Source of the DNA: Brasenia schreberi
Taxonomy: Eukaryota > Streptophyta > Magnoliopsida > Nymphaeales > Cabombaceae
Assembly (NCBI GenBank): GCA_036023115.1
Contig: JAYKKT010000089.1
Location: forward strand, 22,798,501-22,862,500
Reading direction: 5' to 3'
Length of the DNA: 64,000 nucleotides
Made by a program: the position numbers and the translations under genes. Within the stretch, counting starts at the first letter, position 1; every line of letters begins with the position of its first letter. This document shows, piece after piece, positions 1-11,831 of the stretch. A model generated the notes under the pieces. It searched no databases. It saw only the letters and a list, made by a program, of their open reading frames with translations, and was not told where the DNA came from.

Positions 1-132
1 GCTGGATTCTGAATATTTCCAGCATTAAACATCATTCGGTTTGTTTGAAATTGAAGTGTTGAAGATTGGACCTTTGTTCAGAAAAACAAAAAAAAAAGAT
101 TGTGAAAAGTCAGTTTATTCGATCTTTTATAA

Positions 133-1130
133 ATGGCTAGGAAAGGAAAGGGGGTTAAAAGCCCTTTCGTGATATCTGAACATCCCACACACGAAAAAGT
201 AGAAAATTTTCAGATTACAACAAAGTGAGATGGCAGAAGCCATCTGTTGAACTAGCTGTTATAGCAAGAGAAAGATGAACTTACCTAATGGGTCAAATAC
301 CGAGCCCATACACACATGATGCACAATACCCTGGTTGGAGAAGAGAAGATGCATTGATATTATCTTGGTTACTTCAGTCTATCATCTCATCCATTGCAAA
401 AATCTTTATGTTTCTTCAATCTGCTCATGAAATTTGATGTGCAGTCTCAGAAACCTATTTCAGAAAAAAGAATGTTGCAAAAGAGTACAAGATATTTGAA
501 AAGATCAGAAAATGTAACAAAGAAACTTGTTCTATTAGTGAGTACCATGTAGATCTTCGAGGATTATAGGATGAACTTCTTTTCTATACATAAAGTGTTC
601 TTCTTGTTATACCGAAAGAAATGCTGAAATTGAGAATAAGAAAGTATTTGATTTATTGTGGGTTGTAAATTCAGAATTTGAGTCAATAAAAATTAACATT
701 TTGGGCAGATAAAAACTTCTTTCACTTAGCACAATATACTCATTATTAATTCGGAAAGAAGATCGCAAAAATCTTTAGAAGAACAACACCTCTATTACTG
801 AACAACAAGGAGAGAAAACTCACATTATCGTGGAAGAGGTGGACAACAAAATTGTGGATGTGGACGTGGTTCCATTCTTATAAGAAGGATAAAATTATGT
901 GTTCTCACTGTGATAAATAAGACATTCTAGAGAAAGTTGTTAGGAATTACATGTTATACCTGATTTTTCTAGAAATCGAAACTATTATGCCCATGCTGCT
1001 CAAAATCCAACGCACAGTACCAATGGCATTCAAGAAATTATCAAAAGGATAGAGGACATAGAAACAAAATTATCTGAACATTCTCAACCCTCTTCTTCTT
1101 AAGCTACAGTAGCACAGGCAACACATACTA
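133..1130 (+). pseudogene. copia gag, element A (degenerate)
   Basis: The reading starts at ATG 133 with MARKGKGVKSPFV, matching the MASKGKGVQNPFV start of element B gag. It is interrupted early by a stop after about 31 codons and by later stops. A UBN2-type gag region follows, then a zinc knuckle near 900 readable as CSHC..RHSRESC with an in-frame stop inside it. In an intact element gag packages the RNA in virus-like particles; this copy cannot make a full product. Confidence 0.8.
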
Positions 1131-1149
1131 TGAAGGGTAACAAATTTTC

Positions 1150-4100
1150 TTTCTTTCATTCAAAAACTTAAATTATTGATTTGGGTGCTACAGATCACAT
1201 GATAGGAGAGTCATCATATTTTTCATAATATAGTCTTCTTAAAAAACGGGAGCCAATTAAGTTAATTGATAGCTCACATTCTTATATGATTGAACTGGGA
1301 AGTGTACCCACATGTTTTATAGACTTAAAATGAGCCTATCATAACCCCAACTTTTCTATAAATATACTTTCAGTCAGTTCATTGACCTCTACTGTGAATT
1401 GTAGTGTAACATTTAATCCTACTAGCTGTATGTTTCAGGATCTGAAGATAGGAAAATTTTTTGGTTATGGTAGCCTATATAGGGGCTTACACATCCTGGA
1501 GGACCACCCTCAACATCCAACTTCTTATAGTACTTCAGTTGCAACGATTCAAGACGCAAAAAATCATCTTTGATATTGTCGTCTAGGTCATTTGCTTGTG
1601 TCAAAGCTCCAATATGTTTTACCTCATCTTAAATCAAGTCAAATAAGCCTCAATTTGAACGTGAAGTGTGTCAACTTGGAAAACAACAAAGAACTCCTTA
1701 TCTTTTAAGTGAATCTAGGCGATCTCAACCTTTTGAACTCCTTCATTATGATATATAGGGTTCCAGTCCAGTTACTTCATTGTTTCATCAAAAATATTTT
1801 GTCTCCTTTATTGATGATTGTATGCGTCTTATAATTATTTACTTAATGAAATCAAAATCAGAAGTTTATGCTATCTTTCCAATTGTACATAAATTTATTA
1901 TCATTCAATTCAATACTTTCGTGAAAATTTTTCGTTCAGATAATGGGAGAGAATATATATTTACAGGAATACCTACATACACATGATATTCTTTATCAGA
2001 CTTCTTTTTCTTATACACCTCAACAAAACGGCATAGTTGGAAAAAAAATCGTCATATTCTAGAAGTAGCCAAAACTCTCTTACAACAACACAATGTACCT
2101 AAATTTTATTGGGGAGAAGTTGTTCTTACTGCTATCTATTTAATAAATAGGATGCCTAGTAGTGCACTTAAGAGTGACAGGCCCATAAAATGTCTTTATA
2201 AAGAATTAAAACTTTTTCATATAATTCCTTGAATCTTTAGTTGTACTTGTTTTGTTCATGTTCATCTATCTGATCGTGATAAACTTGATCCTAGGTCTGT
2301 AAAGTATATTTTTCTTGGCTATTCGAATTCTCAGAAAGGTTATAAATGCTATGATCCTATTCTTAAGAGACTATGTGCATCCATGGATGTCACCTTCTCA
2401 TAATCTACTCTCTATTATTCTTCTCAGGGGAAGTCACTACTTCTCAAAATATATCCCCTTATGTGCTTTCCTTTGTTCCTCATGAGGCAGAAGATAATGC
2501 AGATGACTATAGAGAGAAGACAAATGAACCAAAGCAGACCGTGATGTACAAGAGAAGATTAAGGAAGATTATTTACTCTCAAGAGGAACCCATACAAACT
2601 ACAATTACCAAAGATATTTCCCCTGACTCAGATCCTCAATTCCCAGTGGATAAAGAGATTCCTTTTGTCATTCACAAAGGTAAACGTATTTGTATATGGT
2701 ATCCTATCACTAATTATGTTTCTTATTCTAATACCTCTGAGAATTATCAAACTTTTGTTATGAATGTTGAAAAACACAAGATTCTTACAAAATTTGAAGA
2801 AGCAAACAAGTGTCCTTTATAGAAAGTTGCAATAGAAGAGGAATTAAATGCTCTTGTGAAAAATAATACTTTGACCATCACAAAATTTCCTCCTGACAGA
2901 AATATAGTAGGATACAAGTGGGTTTTCACTATTAAATATAAGACCGATGACACCATTGAAAGGTATAAGGCAAGATCAGTTGTCAAAGGGTATACTCAAT
3001 CATATGGAATTTACTACAATGAAACATTCGCACCCGTAGCAAAACTTACTTCCATAAGAATACTTTTTAGCATGGCAACAAACTTGGGATGAGATCTATG
3101 ACATCATATGTGAAAAATGTCTTCTTACAAGGAGACTTGAATGAAGAAGTATTTATAGAACTTCCTCAAGGAATGAATATTAAAGCATCTGATGATACAG
3201 TGTGCAAACTGAATAAAGCTATATATGGGCTGAAACAGTCACTAAGAGCATGGTTTGAGAAAGGTACAAAATTAGGGTTAAATAATTCAGTAAGGCAGTG
3301 TGCAACTTGGGGTATCAAAGAAGTCTAAATGATCATATTGTATTTTTCAAGAAAGGTATAAAATTATCTATTCTTGTAGTTTACGTTGATGATACCATTG
3401 TTACAGGTGATGACATTGAAGAAATATCAAGGTTAAAAAGGAATCTCCACAAATTATTTGATCTCAAAGACTTTAGCCGACTTCACTATTTCTTGGAGAC
3501 AGAGGTGTTATATTTTACCTAAGGTATCTTCCTAACTCTGAGAAAATACACTATGAATCTACTCAAAGAAACAAACATGCTTGATTGTAAACAAAGTGAT
3601 ACTCCTATGGAGATAAATCAGAAATTGTTCATTGGAGATAGTGAAGATTTCAAGGACATTCACAAATACCAATTTTTGGTCGACAAGCTTATATACTTGA
3701 CAATTACTCGTCCAAATATAATTCTTCGATATCTCAAATCAACACTTGACATGAGTCGTCTTTATTCAAAATCTTACAAATTCAGTATTGAACTTTATCC
3801 TAATGCAAACTGGGTTGGATCTAAAGATGACCGAAAATCAACTATAGGTTATATGACACTACTTGGTGGTAATATTATATCTTGAAAGAGTAAAAAAACA
3901 AATAGTTGTTGCCAGATCTATAACTGAAGCAGAATATAGAGTGATAGCTAAAGCTATGTGTGAAGAAAAATAGGTATTTTCATTGATCAGTGAACTTGGG
4001 TTTACTTCTATTCAGCCTATACCATTACATTGTGATAATGGTGCAGCAATTCAAATCGTTTTCAATCCAATATATCATGAAAGAACCAAACACATAGAGA

Positions 4101-4266
4101 TAGACTGTCACTTCATTAGAGAGAAGATAACAAATCAAGAATTCAAATTAGAGTATGTTAAATCAACAAAACAAATGGTTGATTTTCTAACTAAAGCTAT
4201 TGTGAGCAGACAACTCAACAATACCTTATTCAAGTTGGGTGTTCTCAATATCTTTCACCTAACTTA
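1150..4266 (+). pseudogene. copia pol, element A (protease, integrase, RT, RNase H)
   Basis: The protease site near 1170 reads DLGATDHM, so the usual Ser of DSG is replaced. Integrase runs about 1590-2400: a GAG_pre-integrase part, then the core with FVSFIDDC and RSDNGREY (two catalytic Asp regions kept), then the GYSNSQKGYK segment of the C-terminal region. Reverse transcriptase spans about 2850-3520 with GYKWVF, YKARSVVKGYTQ, FAPVAKL and YVDDTIVTGDD. RNase H runs about 3700-4260 with the HIEIDCHFIRE stretch typical of copia ends. Stops and frame changes break the polyprotein in at least six places. Confidence 0.85.
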
Positions 4267-4274
4267 AGGGGTAG

Positions 4275-4507
4275 TGTTAGATATTGTTAACTAAACACAT
4301 ATAGTAGTTGTTATGGGTCTTATTGTCTATTTAGTAGTACTTAATTAAGATTAGGGGTAAATTAGTCATTTAAGTTAGATACTACTTATAAATAAGAGGA
4401 TTAGGGTTAAGTGTGTAGTGAGAAAAGAAGAGGAAGGTTGGGCGGCAGCGGGTGCTCATATTTATAAGTTCCTCATGTTTTTCTTTAATAATATGATATT
4501 TATAACA
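4275..4507 (+). repeat. 3' LTR of copia element A
   Basis: It begins TGTTAGATATTGTT directly after a purine tract (AAGGGGTAG, 4266-4274) and ends TATAACA. It aligns in outline with the element B LTR (shared TGTTAGA start, TATTTAGTAGTA block, TATAAATA box, GATTAGGGTTA). The 233-bp length assumes the end at 4507; beyond it element C gag resumes on the other strand. Confidence 0.75.
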
Positions 4508-5199
4508 TTTTTGCCTACAAATGAAGTTGTTTTTTGGCTTATTTTTCCTTCTTTCTCTAAACGTCTTTTATCATCTTCTCGTAGTAGAAAGGAGTATATT
4601 GTACTCAACGAAGGAAGTTCTCTTCTTAAGATATTATTCTCGTATTCAGAAGATATGCCCCACAAAAGATCAAACACTTTTCGTTCTTTAATCTCACTCG
4701 TTTGTTCCTTTATGCAACTTTGACATTTGGTCTTTGAGTAGTACTGTAATTCTTCCCATAAGCCACGAAATTCTGCATAGTAGTCGCTCAGTGATCTTTC
4801 CCCTTCTCTGTATTTGCAGATTCTTTCTATAATCTCATACTTTTTTGCAATATTCTCCCTCTGAGCGTAAGCATCATGAAGAGCCGCCCAACTGTCTTTG
4901 GTTGATTTTAGAAACATAAAGGTACTTACAATGGATGGTATCATGGATTAGATGAGCTATGCACTTACTAGGACATTTTCCCTACGCCATTTAGAGCAGG
5001 AATGATCAATTAAGTAGGGAGTGGGAATGTCTCCAATCAAATAATCACATTGCCCCCTTGTTATAACAACCAGTTCAATCGATCTGGCCCATTATAGGTA
5101 ATTTTTGTCATCTAATTTTATGTTTGTAATTTGAAATCCTTCTCTTTTCTCTGAAATAACATTTTCTCCACAGTCTACCATTTTACCTTTGTCAGACAT
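4508..5199 (-). pseudogene. copia gag, element C (interrupted)
   Basis: ATG at 5199 starts MSDKGKMVDCGENV and leads into a gag domain with LDDKNYL, a stop where WARSIELVV follows, and a frame change near 4950. The UBN2 segment continues as SWAALHDAYAQRENIAKKYE and KVFDLLWGISSEYE. The coding sequence ends where the LTR of element A was inserted. The open frame that continues past 4508 to 4462 on the minus strand is LTR sequence, not gag. Confidence 0.8.
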
Positions 5200-5365
5200 A
5201 AAGAAAACCACTTTCTTATAGGACTGGAAAAATTTTCACTTTCCTTTTTCCAGAATTTTTTTTCGTAACGACTATTCATGAAGATAAAACTGACCTAATT
5301 CAAATTTTTACATACTACAACTGATTCACGCTGCCCTACACACCTTTTCTCTTTGGGAACTACGA

Positions 5366-5706
5366 TAACAACAACAACAACTAAGCCTTTTCCCATACTA
5401 GACGGGGTCGGCTACATGGATTCTTTGTTTCCACAGATCTCTATCGTGTGCCATGTTAGCAGTTAACTCCCAATAAGCTAGATCATTCTTTATTGTTTCT
5501 TTCCAACACTTTTGTGGTCGTCCTCTACCTCTTTTAATACTTTCCAAATTTAGTTTTTCTAACCTTCTTACAGGTTCTTCTTTTGATCTTCTTTCTATAT
5601 GTCCAAACCATCTTAAACGATGTTCTCTCATTTTATCCCCTATTGGTGCCACTCCTAATTTATTTCTAATAACCTCATTATGTATACGGTCTTTTCTTGT
5701 ATGAAA
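5366..5706 (-). mobile_element. RTE-type LINE fragment, 5'-truncated
   Basis: On the minus strand an open stretch (5652-5398) encodes the C-terminal end of an RTE-like reverse transcriptase protein: DKMREHRLRWFGHIERR, then GRGRPQKCWKETIKNDL and WKQRIHVADPV. It is followed by a 3' tail ending in TTG repeats, the usual 3' end of plant RTE elements. The copy sits in the leader of copia element C. Related copies are at 26757-29335 and as bare tails near 15024 and 30605. Confidence 0.8.
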
Positions 5707-5730
5707 CGATTATCCTAATTGCAAAGATTA

Positions 5731-5743
5731 GACTCTGATACCA
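5731..5743 (-). other. primer binding site of copia element C
   Basis: Minus-strand TGGTATCAGAGTC directly follows the LTR. This matches the usual copia primer site complementary to the 3' end of initiator tRNA-Met. Confidence 0.75.
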
Positions 5744-6001
5744 TGTTGGTAAACAACCCAAAATATAAACACATCACAAATCATACAAATCTTCATCACT
5801 AAAGTGAAACAAGGACTCACGCATCCACATGTGCAACCATCCACTCTCTCTCTTTATTTCACTTAAAAACTCATTAAAATTAGGGTTAGCATATATAATG
5901 GTTTATAACTTAGAAGACTAATATACCCCTAGTAAGTAAAAGAGATGGCATACGGCTCCTAATCCAATAGGAGTCAGACAACCCAAACTAGATAATTAAC
6001 A
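5744..6001 (-). repeat. 5' LTR of copia element C
   Basis: 258 bp with TGTT...AACA ends. It contains a TATATAATGG-type TATA region in an AT-rich centre and abuts the primer site at 5743. No second LTR is visible in the window. Confidence 0.75.
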
Positions 6002-6239
6002 ATAAAAGTAAATAGTCTTCAACAGATTCAACATCCGATTATCAACAATTATTTACAGTCAAAAGTTTCATTTCAAGAAGGAAACTTGAAATAGCTCTTC
6101 ATTGAAGTGAAGTAAATTGCATCTAGACATTCATTTCCATAATTGAAATTTAATATTTTCATTAAACAAGTTCATGTGCAATCTTTTAGATTGTGCTCAT
6201 ATAAGTTCATTTGGCTCATCTAGTGGTCCTGGGTATAAT
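6002..6239. other. short unique flank between copia elements C and B
   Basis: AT-rich sequence with no coding signal. Its last five bases (6235-6239, ATAAT) are the left target-site duplication of element B. If the LdpA-like gene continues leftwards, this is intron sequence of that gene. Confidence 0.5.
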
Positions 6240-6514
6240 TGTTGTAATAATCTTATTGAAAAGAACTTACATATATCGGCAAATTAGAGGCATTCCTCCA
6301 ATCTGCCCCAAACAACAAAAGTTGTCCCTCTCTGGCTGTCATCTAGCCTTTCTTCCTTAACTTTAGAATTATAACCCTAATCTACCTATTTATAATCCAT
6401 CTAACTTGAATTTCTAAATTGTCCCTAATCATTCTTAATTACTACTAAATAGACATAACCTACAGTAAGACTCATAACGACATCTAATTGACTCATGACA
6501 AACAATCTCTAACA
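6240..6514 (-). repeat. 3' LTR of copia element B
   Basis: 275 bp, TGTTGTAATAATC...TCTCTAACA on the plus strand. It carries an extra segment (CCAATCTGCCCC...) absent from the 251-bp partner LTR at 11286. Confidence 0.9.
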
Positions 6515-6526
6515 CTCCCCCTCAAG
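6515..6526 (-). other. polypurine tract of copia element B
   Basis: Minus strand TTGAGGGGGAG immediately precedes the 3' LTR. This is the usual plus-strand primer site of copia elements. Confidence 0.75.
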
Positions 6527-6569
6527 TTGGGTGAATATTGAGAACACCCAACTTGGATAAAATGTCCTT

Positions 6570-9500
6570 GAGTTGTCTGTTGGTAGTAGCTTTAGTAAAA
6601 AAAATCAGCCCTCTGTTTTGCTGATTGTACATACTCCAACTTGAATTCTTGATTAGATATCTTCTCTCTGATGAAGTAGCAGTCAATTTCTATATGTTTG
6701 GTTCTTTTATGATATACAGGATTGGAAGTCATCTGAATTGTTGTCCTGCTATCACAATATAGTTGTATAAGTTGAATAGTAGTGAATTCAAGTTCACTTA
6801 TTAATGAAGATACCAATTTTTCCTCACACATGGCTTGAGTTATCGCTCTATATTCTACTTCAACTGTAGATCTGACAACTGTCTGCTTTTTTACGTTTCC
6901 ACAATATAATATTCTCACCAAGTAATATAACATAATCTATAGTTGATTTATGGTCATCATGAGATCCAACCCAGTCTACATCATAATAAAGTTCAATGTG
7001 CAAATTGGAGGATTTGGAATAAAGTAGATCCATGCCAGATGTTGATTTGAGATATCGAAGAATTCTATACACTGCATCCATATGGTTCTTGGTAGGAGAA
7101 TGCATATATCTGCTCACAATGGCAACTGCATAAGTAATATCTGAACGAGTAATTGTAAATTATATAAGTTTGCCAACCAAAGTTTGATATTTGTGAATGT
7201 ATCTGAACTCTTCACTGTCACCAATGAACAATTTCTGGTTTACTTCTATAGGAATGTCACATGGTTTACAATCAAGCATGTTTGTTTCTTAAAGGAAATC
7301 CATGATATATTTTATCTGAGTTAGAAAGATACCATGAGTAGAATACAACACCTCTATGCCCAAGAAATAATGGAGTCGGCCCAAATCTTTAAGGTCAAAC
7401 AATCTATGAAGATTCCCTTTTAACCTAGATATTTCTTCAAGATCATCTCCAGTAACAATGATGTCATCAACATAGACAGCAAGAATAGATAATTTTGTAC
7501 CTTTCTTCAAAATAATTATATGATTATTGAGACTTCTTTGGTATCCCAGATTGCATACTACTTTACTGAATTTCTCAAACCAAGCTCTTAGTAACTGTTT
7601 CAGCCCATAAATAGCTTTATTTAGCTTGAACACTTTATTATCAGATGTTTTGATACTCATTCCTGAAGGTAGTTTCATGTATACTTCTTCATGCAAGTCT
7701 CCTTGTAAGAAAGCATTTTTTACATCTAGTTGTCATAGATCCCATTTCAAGTTAGCTATCATACTAAGAAGTATTCGTATGAAAGTAAGTTTAGCTAAAG
7801 GTACAAATGTTTCGGTATAGTCAATACCATACGACTGACTATACCTTTAGCAACTAATCTCGCTTTATATCTTTCGATGGTTCCATCAGCCTTGTATTTG
7901 ATAGTGAATAACCACTTACATCCTATAATATTTTTGTCAGAAGGTAGTTTTGTGATGGTTCAAGTATTGTTTTTTACAAGGACATTTGGTTCCTCCTCTA
8001 TAGGAATTTTCCATAAGGGACACTTGTTTGCTTCTTCAAATTTCGTAAGAATCTTGTGTTTCTCAACATTCATAACAAAATATTGATACTCTTTAGAAGT
8101 ATTAGTATATGACACACAATTAGAGATAGAATACCCTGCACAAGTACATTTACTTTTGCGAATCATAATAGGAATTTTCAGGTCTTCTTTCACTTGCAAT
8201 TGAGGATCTGAGTCAGGGGAAATATCTTTGGTAATTGGATATTGAGCTGGTTCTTCTTGAGAGTAAATAATCTTCCTCAATTCTCTCTTGTACATCAAGA
8301 TCTCTTTTGGTTCACTAGCCTTTTCTCTATAATCATCTGCATTATCCTCTACCTCACTAGGAACTAGTGGAAGGACATAAGGAAAATTATGTTGAGATGT
8401 AGGTGACTCCCCCTTAGAAGAATAATAAGGAGTAGATTCTGAGAAGGTGACATCCATGGATACATATAGTTTCTTAACAAGAGAATCGTAGTATTTATAG
8501 CCCTTTTGAGAGTTTGAATAGCCAAGAAAAATAGACTTTGCAGACCTAAGATCAAGTTTATCACAACTAGGTAGATGAATATGCACAAAACATGTACAAC
8601 CAAAGATACAAGGAACTATATAAAAAGGTTTTAATTCCTTATCGAGACATTTCATTGGACTTTCACCCTTGAGTACACTACTATGCATTCTATTGATTAC
8701 ATAAATAGCAGTAAGAATAGCTTCTCCCTAATAGAATTTAGAAACATTATTTTGGAGTAATAGAGTTCTAGCTACCTCCAGAATATAACGATTTTTCCTT
8801 TCAACAATACCATTTTGTTGAGGAGTATAAGAACAAGAAGTCTGATGAACAATACCATGTGTGTGTAGATATTCTTGTAACTGTTTCCTAATTGGAAAGA
8901 TAGAAGAAACTTCAGATTTTGATTTCATTAAATAAATAATTGTAAGACACGTACAATCATCGATAAATGAGACAAAATATCTCTGACCAAACAATGAAGT
9001 AACTGAATTGGGACCCCATATATCAGAATGAAGGATCTCAAAAGGTTGAGATCGCCTAGAGTCACTTAAAGGATAAAGGGCTCTTTGGTGTTTCTCAAGT
9101 TGACATACTTCACATTCAAAATGAGGTTTATTGGACTTGACTGTAAGATGAGATAGAACATATTGAAGTTTCGATACAAGTAAATGAAGTAGACAATGTC
9201 AAAGACGAATTTCTGCATCCTGAACAGCTGCGGCTGAAGCACTATAAGAGGTTGTATGCCGAAAGTGGTCTTTCAAAATGTATATAAGCCCCTTTTTAGT
9301 CTACCATGACCAAAGATTTTTCCCGTTTTCAAATCCTAAAACACACATCCAGTAGGATTAAAGGTTACACTCAATTCATAATATGAGTTAATGAACTGAT
9401 TGAAAGTAGATTTATAGAAAAACTGGGAACATGATAGACTAATTTTAAGTATGAAAAATATGTTGGTACACTTCCCTGTCCAATCATATAAGAGTAAGAA

Positions 9501-9640
9501 CCATCTGCTCACTTAATAGGCTCCTGCTTTTGAAGAAGTCTGTATTCTGAAAAATATGATGATTCTCTTATCATGTGATTTGTAGCACCTGAATTAATTA
9601 TCCAAGTTTTTGAATTAGAATGAGAGAAGTTGTTACCTTT
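6570..9640 (-). pseudogene. copia pol, element B (protease to RNase H)
   Basis: Protease near 9580 reads NSGATNHM, so the catalytic Asp of DSG is Asn. Integrase core (8994-8728) has FVSFIDDC and the SYTPQQNGIVERKNR segment with the catalytic Glu, but the stretch with RSDNGRE that carries the second Asp in element A is absent: IFPI runs straight into RKQLQEYLHTHGI. Integrase C-terminus (8688-7960) has GYSNSQKGYKYYD. RT (about 8000-7290) has LNKAIYGLKQ and YVDDIIVTGDD near 7470. RNase H ends near 6595 with HIEIDCYFIREKI. Several stops separate these blocks. Confidence 0.88.
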
Positions 9641-9719
9641 CACAGTATGAGTCGCTTGTGCTACTATAGCCTGAGAAGAAGATGGTTGAGATTGTTCGGA
9701 TAATTTTGTTTCTAGGCCC

Positions 9720-10674
9720 TCTATCCTTTTAATAATCTCTTAGATTCCATCTGTAGTGGGAGTTGGATTTTCAGTAGCATGAGCAAAGTAGTTTCGGTTT
9801 CTATAATAATCAGGTTTGCCATGTAATTCCCAACAGTTTTCTTTAGAATGCCTTGATTTTCCACAACGAGAACATACAAAGTTTTTCCTTCTCATCAGAA
9901 TGAAATCTACCACGTCCACGACTTTGTTGTCCACCTCTTCCACAATAATGTGAATTTTCTCCTCTTATTTTGAGTGCATGTTGGTCTGTAACAGGAATGT
10001 TGTTCTTCTCAAGGTTTCTACGATATTCTTCTCTGATTAATAATGAGTATACTGTCCCCAGTGAAGGAAGTTCATCTCTGCCCAATATATTGAGTTTTAT
10101 TGACTCAAATTCTGAATTTACACCCCACAATAAGTCAAATACTTTTTTCTTTTCAATCTCAACATTTCTTTCAGTGTAACACGAAGAACACTTTATATTA
10201 ATATAATAAAGAAGTTTATCCCAAAGGCCTCGAAGATATGCATAGTACTCATTGATAGAACGAGTTTCTTGTTTACATTTTATGATCCTTTCCAAAATCT
10301 CGTACTCTTTTACCATTTTTTTTTCTAGAATAAGCTTCAGAGACTGCACACCAAATTTCATGGGCAGATTCAAGAAACATAGAAGTTTTTGCAATTGATG
10401 GAATAATAGACTAAAGTAACCAAGATGATATTAATGCATCTTCTCTTCTCCAAGCAAGATATTGTGTATCATGAGTATTTGGGTTCGGTATTTGACCCAT
10501 TAGGTGAGCCCATCTCTCTCTAGCTATAACAGCCAGCTCCACAGACCTAGACCACTCTAAGTAATTTCTGCCATCTAACTTCGTTATTGTAATCTAAAAA
10601 TTCTCTACTTTTTCATTTGAGGTATGTTCAGGTATCACAAAAGGGTTTTGAACCCCCTTTCCTTTACTTGCCAT
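9720..10674 (-). pseudogene. copia gag, element B (degenerate)
   Basis: Start ATG at 10674 gives MASKGKGVQNPFVIPEH, then a stop in VENF*ITITKLDGRNY. The UBN2 block (EILERIIKCKQETRSINEYY and KVFDLLWGVNSEFESIKLN) and an intact CCHC zinc knuckle CSRCGKSRHSKENC near 9865 follow in shifted frames. The structural protein can no longer be made in one piece. Confidence 0.85.
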
Positions 10675-11270
10675 ATATATGCAATGTTGAATACAATACC
10701 TCTAGCAATCAGTTTTCTTAAAACAAAGTCTAATCTTCAACACAAGGAAAATGAAACTTTGAAGTAGAGTGTATTCATATCCAATCGGCCTACCAGATTA
10801 GTATTCAACAGCAAATCACCTGCCTGTATTCAACTCTAATCGACCAATTTGTCGTTTGGATGGAATTAGATGAGAGTCAGAAACTTAGACTGACTATTTA
10901 AAAAAAATGAATTGTTGTCTTTCCTGTCGTTTGGATGGAAAAGTCTCTTGCACCTCTTTAAGAGTTGCAGCCCTTTAAGTTTTTCTCTTCACGCCTTGCT
11001 GCTATTGACTATGTCGTTGTGATGTAGCAAAGATGTTGGCTCAAGGCAGGATATAAATGGGTCACAAAATAACAATCAGGCCTAATACTTCCAGGCTGAA
11101 ATCACACAATGAGATGGAGCCTTCAAGTCTTAATAGTTAGGGACTAACTGCATCAGATGTGGTGCGTCTGCCACTTTGTTGTCATACAACAGAAGGTGAT
11201 GTCATTTGTCCTCTTTTCAGTAATAAAACTGATTCTTTTCAAGCAAGAAAACGCTGATTTTCCAACCTTA

Positions 11271-11285
11271 TAGGCTCTAATACCA
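11271..11285 (-). other. primer binding site of copia element B
   Basis: Minus strand TGGTATTAGAGCCTA directly after the 5' LTR. It matches the initiator tRNA-Met primer site with one change in the core. Confidence 0.75.
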
Positions 11286-11536
11286 TGTTGTAATAATCTT
11301 ATTAAAAAGAAGTAAAATTAACTTATAAATATCGGCAGATTGGAGGCATTCCTCTCTGGCTATCGTCTAGCCTTTCTTCATTAACTTTAGAATTAACCCT
11401 AATCTACCTATTTATAATCCATCTAACTTGAATTCCTAAACTGCCCCTAATCATTCTTAATTACTACTAAATAGACATAACCTACATTAAGACTCATAAT
11501 GACGTCTAATTGACTCATGACAAACAATCTCTAACA
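11286..11536 (-). repeat. 5' LTR of copia element B
   Basis: 251 bp, same TGTTGTAATAATC start and TCTCTAACA end as the partner at 6240. A TATAAATAGG-type TATA sequence lies in the middle (minus strand). Followed by target duplication ATAAT at 11537-11541. Confidence 0.9.
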
Positions 11537-11541
11537 ATAAT

Positions 11542-11831
11542 GTCACAAGGTATGAGATATGATAAATCATAATCCAAAACTTATGAAGTTCAAACTACTT
11601 CAACTCCATATCTTGATCTTAGATATCTGCACAAATTCTTTAATAGAACATGCACAACTTATGTATGACTGATTGTCAACATCCCCTCACATAATATGCT
11701 GCTAATTGCTGTAAACTTGCTAAAGTCAGTCAGCCATTCTACAAGTTGTGACAGGGAGACAAGATATGTTACTTTTCAATGATTATTAACTGGTAACCCA
11801 TCCATGTCTAAGAGGAGAATGCCTTCCTCAC
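11542..11831. other. sequence after exon 7 of the LdpA-like gene
   Basis: No recognisable coding sequence. It follows a good donor (CG|GTGAGG) at 11831 and runs into copia element B, so it is most simply intron sequence. The 1.15-kb intron between exons 6 and 7 (11920-13072) likewise shows no other feature. Confidence 0.5.

Larger units (their letters stand above)
1..4507 (+). mobile_element. Ty1/copia retrotransposon A (5' end outside window)
   Basis: The window opens in the untranslated leader of a copia element. Domains follow the Ty1/copia order: gag with a CCHC knuckle, protease, integrase, reverse transcriptase with YVDD, RNase H, polypurine tract, 3' LTR. All coding parts carry stops and frameshifts, so it is dead. 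Its gag start and LTR resemble those of element B, so the two belong to one family. The right end falls inside the gag of element C, which reads the opposite way, so A inserted into C. The 5' LTR and left target duplication lie before position 1. Confidence 0.9.
4508..6001 (-). mobile_element. Ty1/copia retrotransposon C, 5' part
   Basis: A third copia element read on the minus strand: 5' LTR 5744-6001, tRNA-iMet primer site, leader interrupted by an RTE LINE (5366-5706), then gag. Its downstream part is cut off by element A and continues, if present, to the left of the window. LTR and gag differ clearly from A and B, so it is a separate family and older than the A insertion. Confidence 0.8.
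6240..11536 (-). mobile_element. complete Ty1/copia retrotransposon B with TSD
   Basis: A full-length element of 5297 bp: 3' LTR 6240-6514, polypurine tract, RNase H, RT, integrase, protease, gag, leader, primer site, 5' LTR 11286-11536. It is flanked by the 5-bp duplication ATAAT at 6235-6239 and 11537-11541. The LTRs differ by many substitutions and by an indel of about 30 bp, so the insertion is not recent. Gag, protease and pol carry inactivating changes. It lies downstream of the last recognisable exon of the LdpA-like gene. Confidence 0.93.

Noticed and set aside
4418..4944. Open frames crossing 4462-4944 (-) and 4418-4723 (+)
   Set aside because: The minus frame joins copia C gag to the LTR of element A by chance; the plus frame is its antisense shadow.
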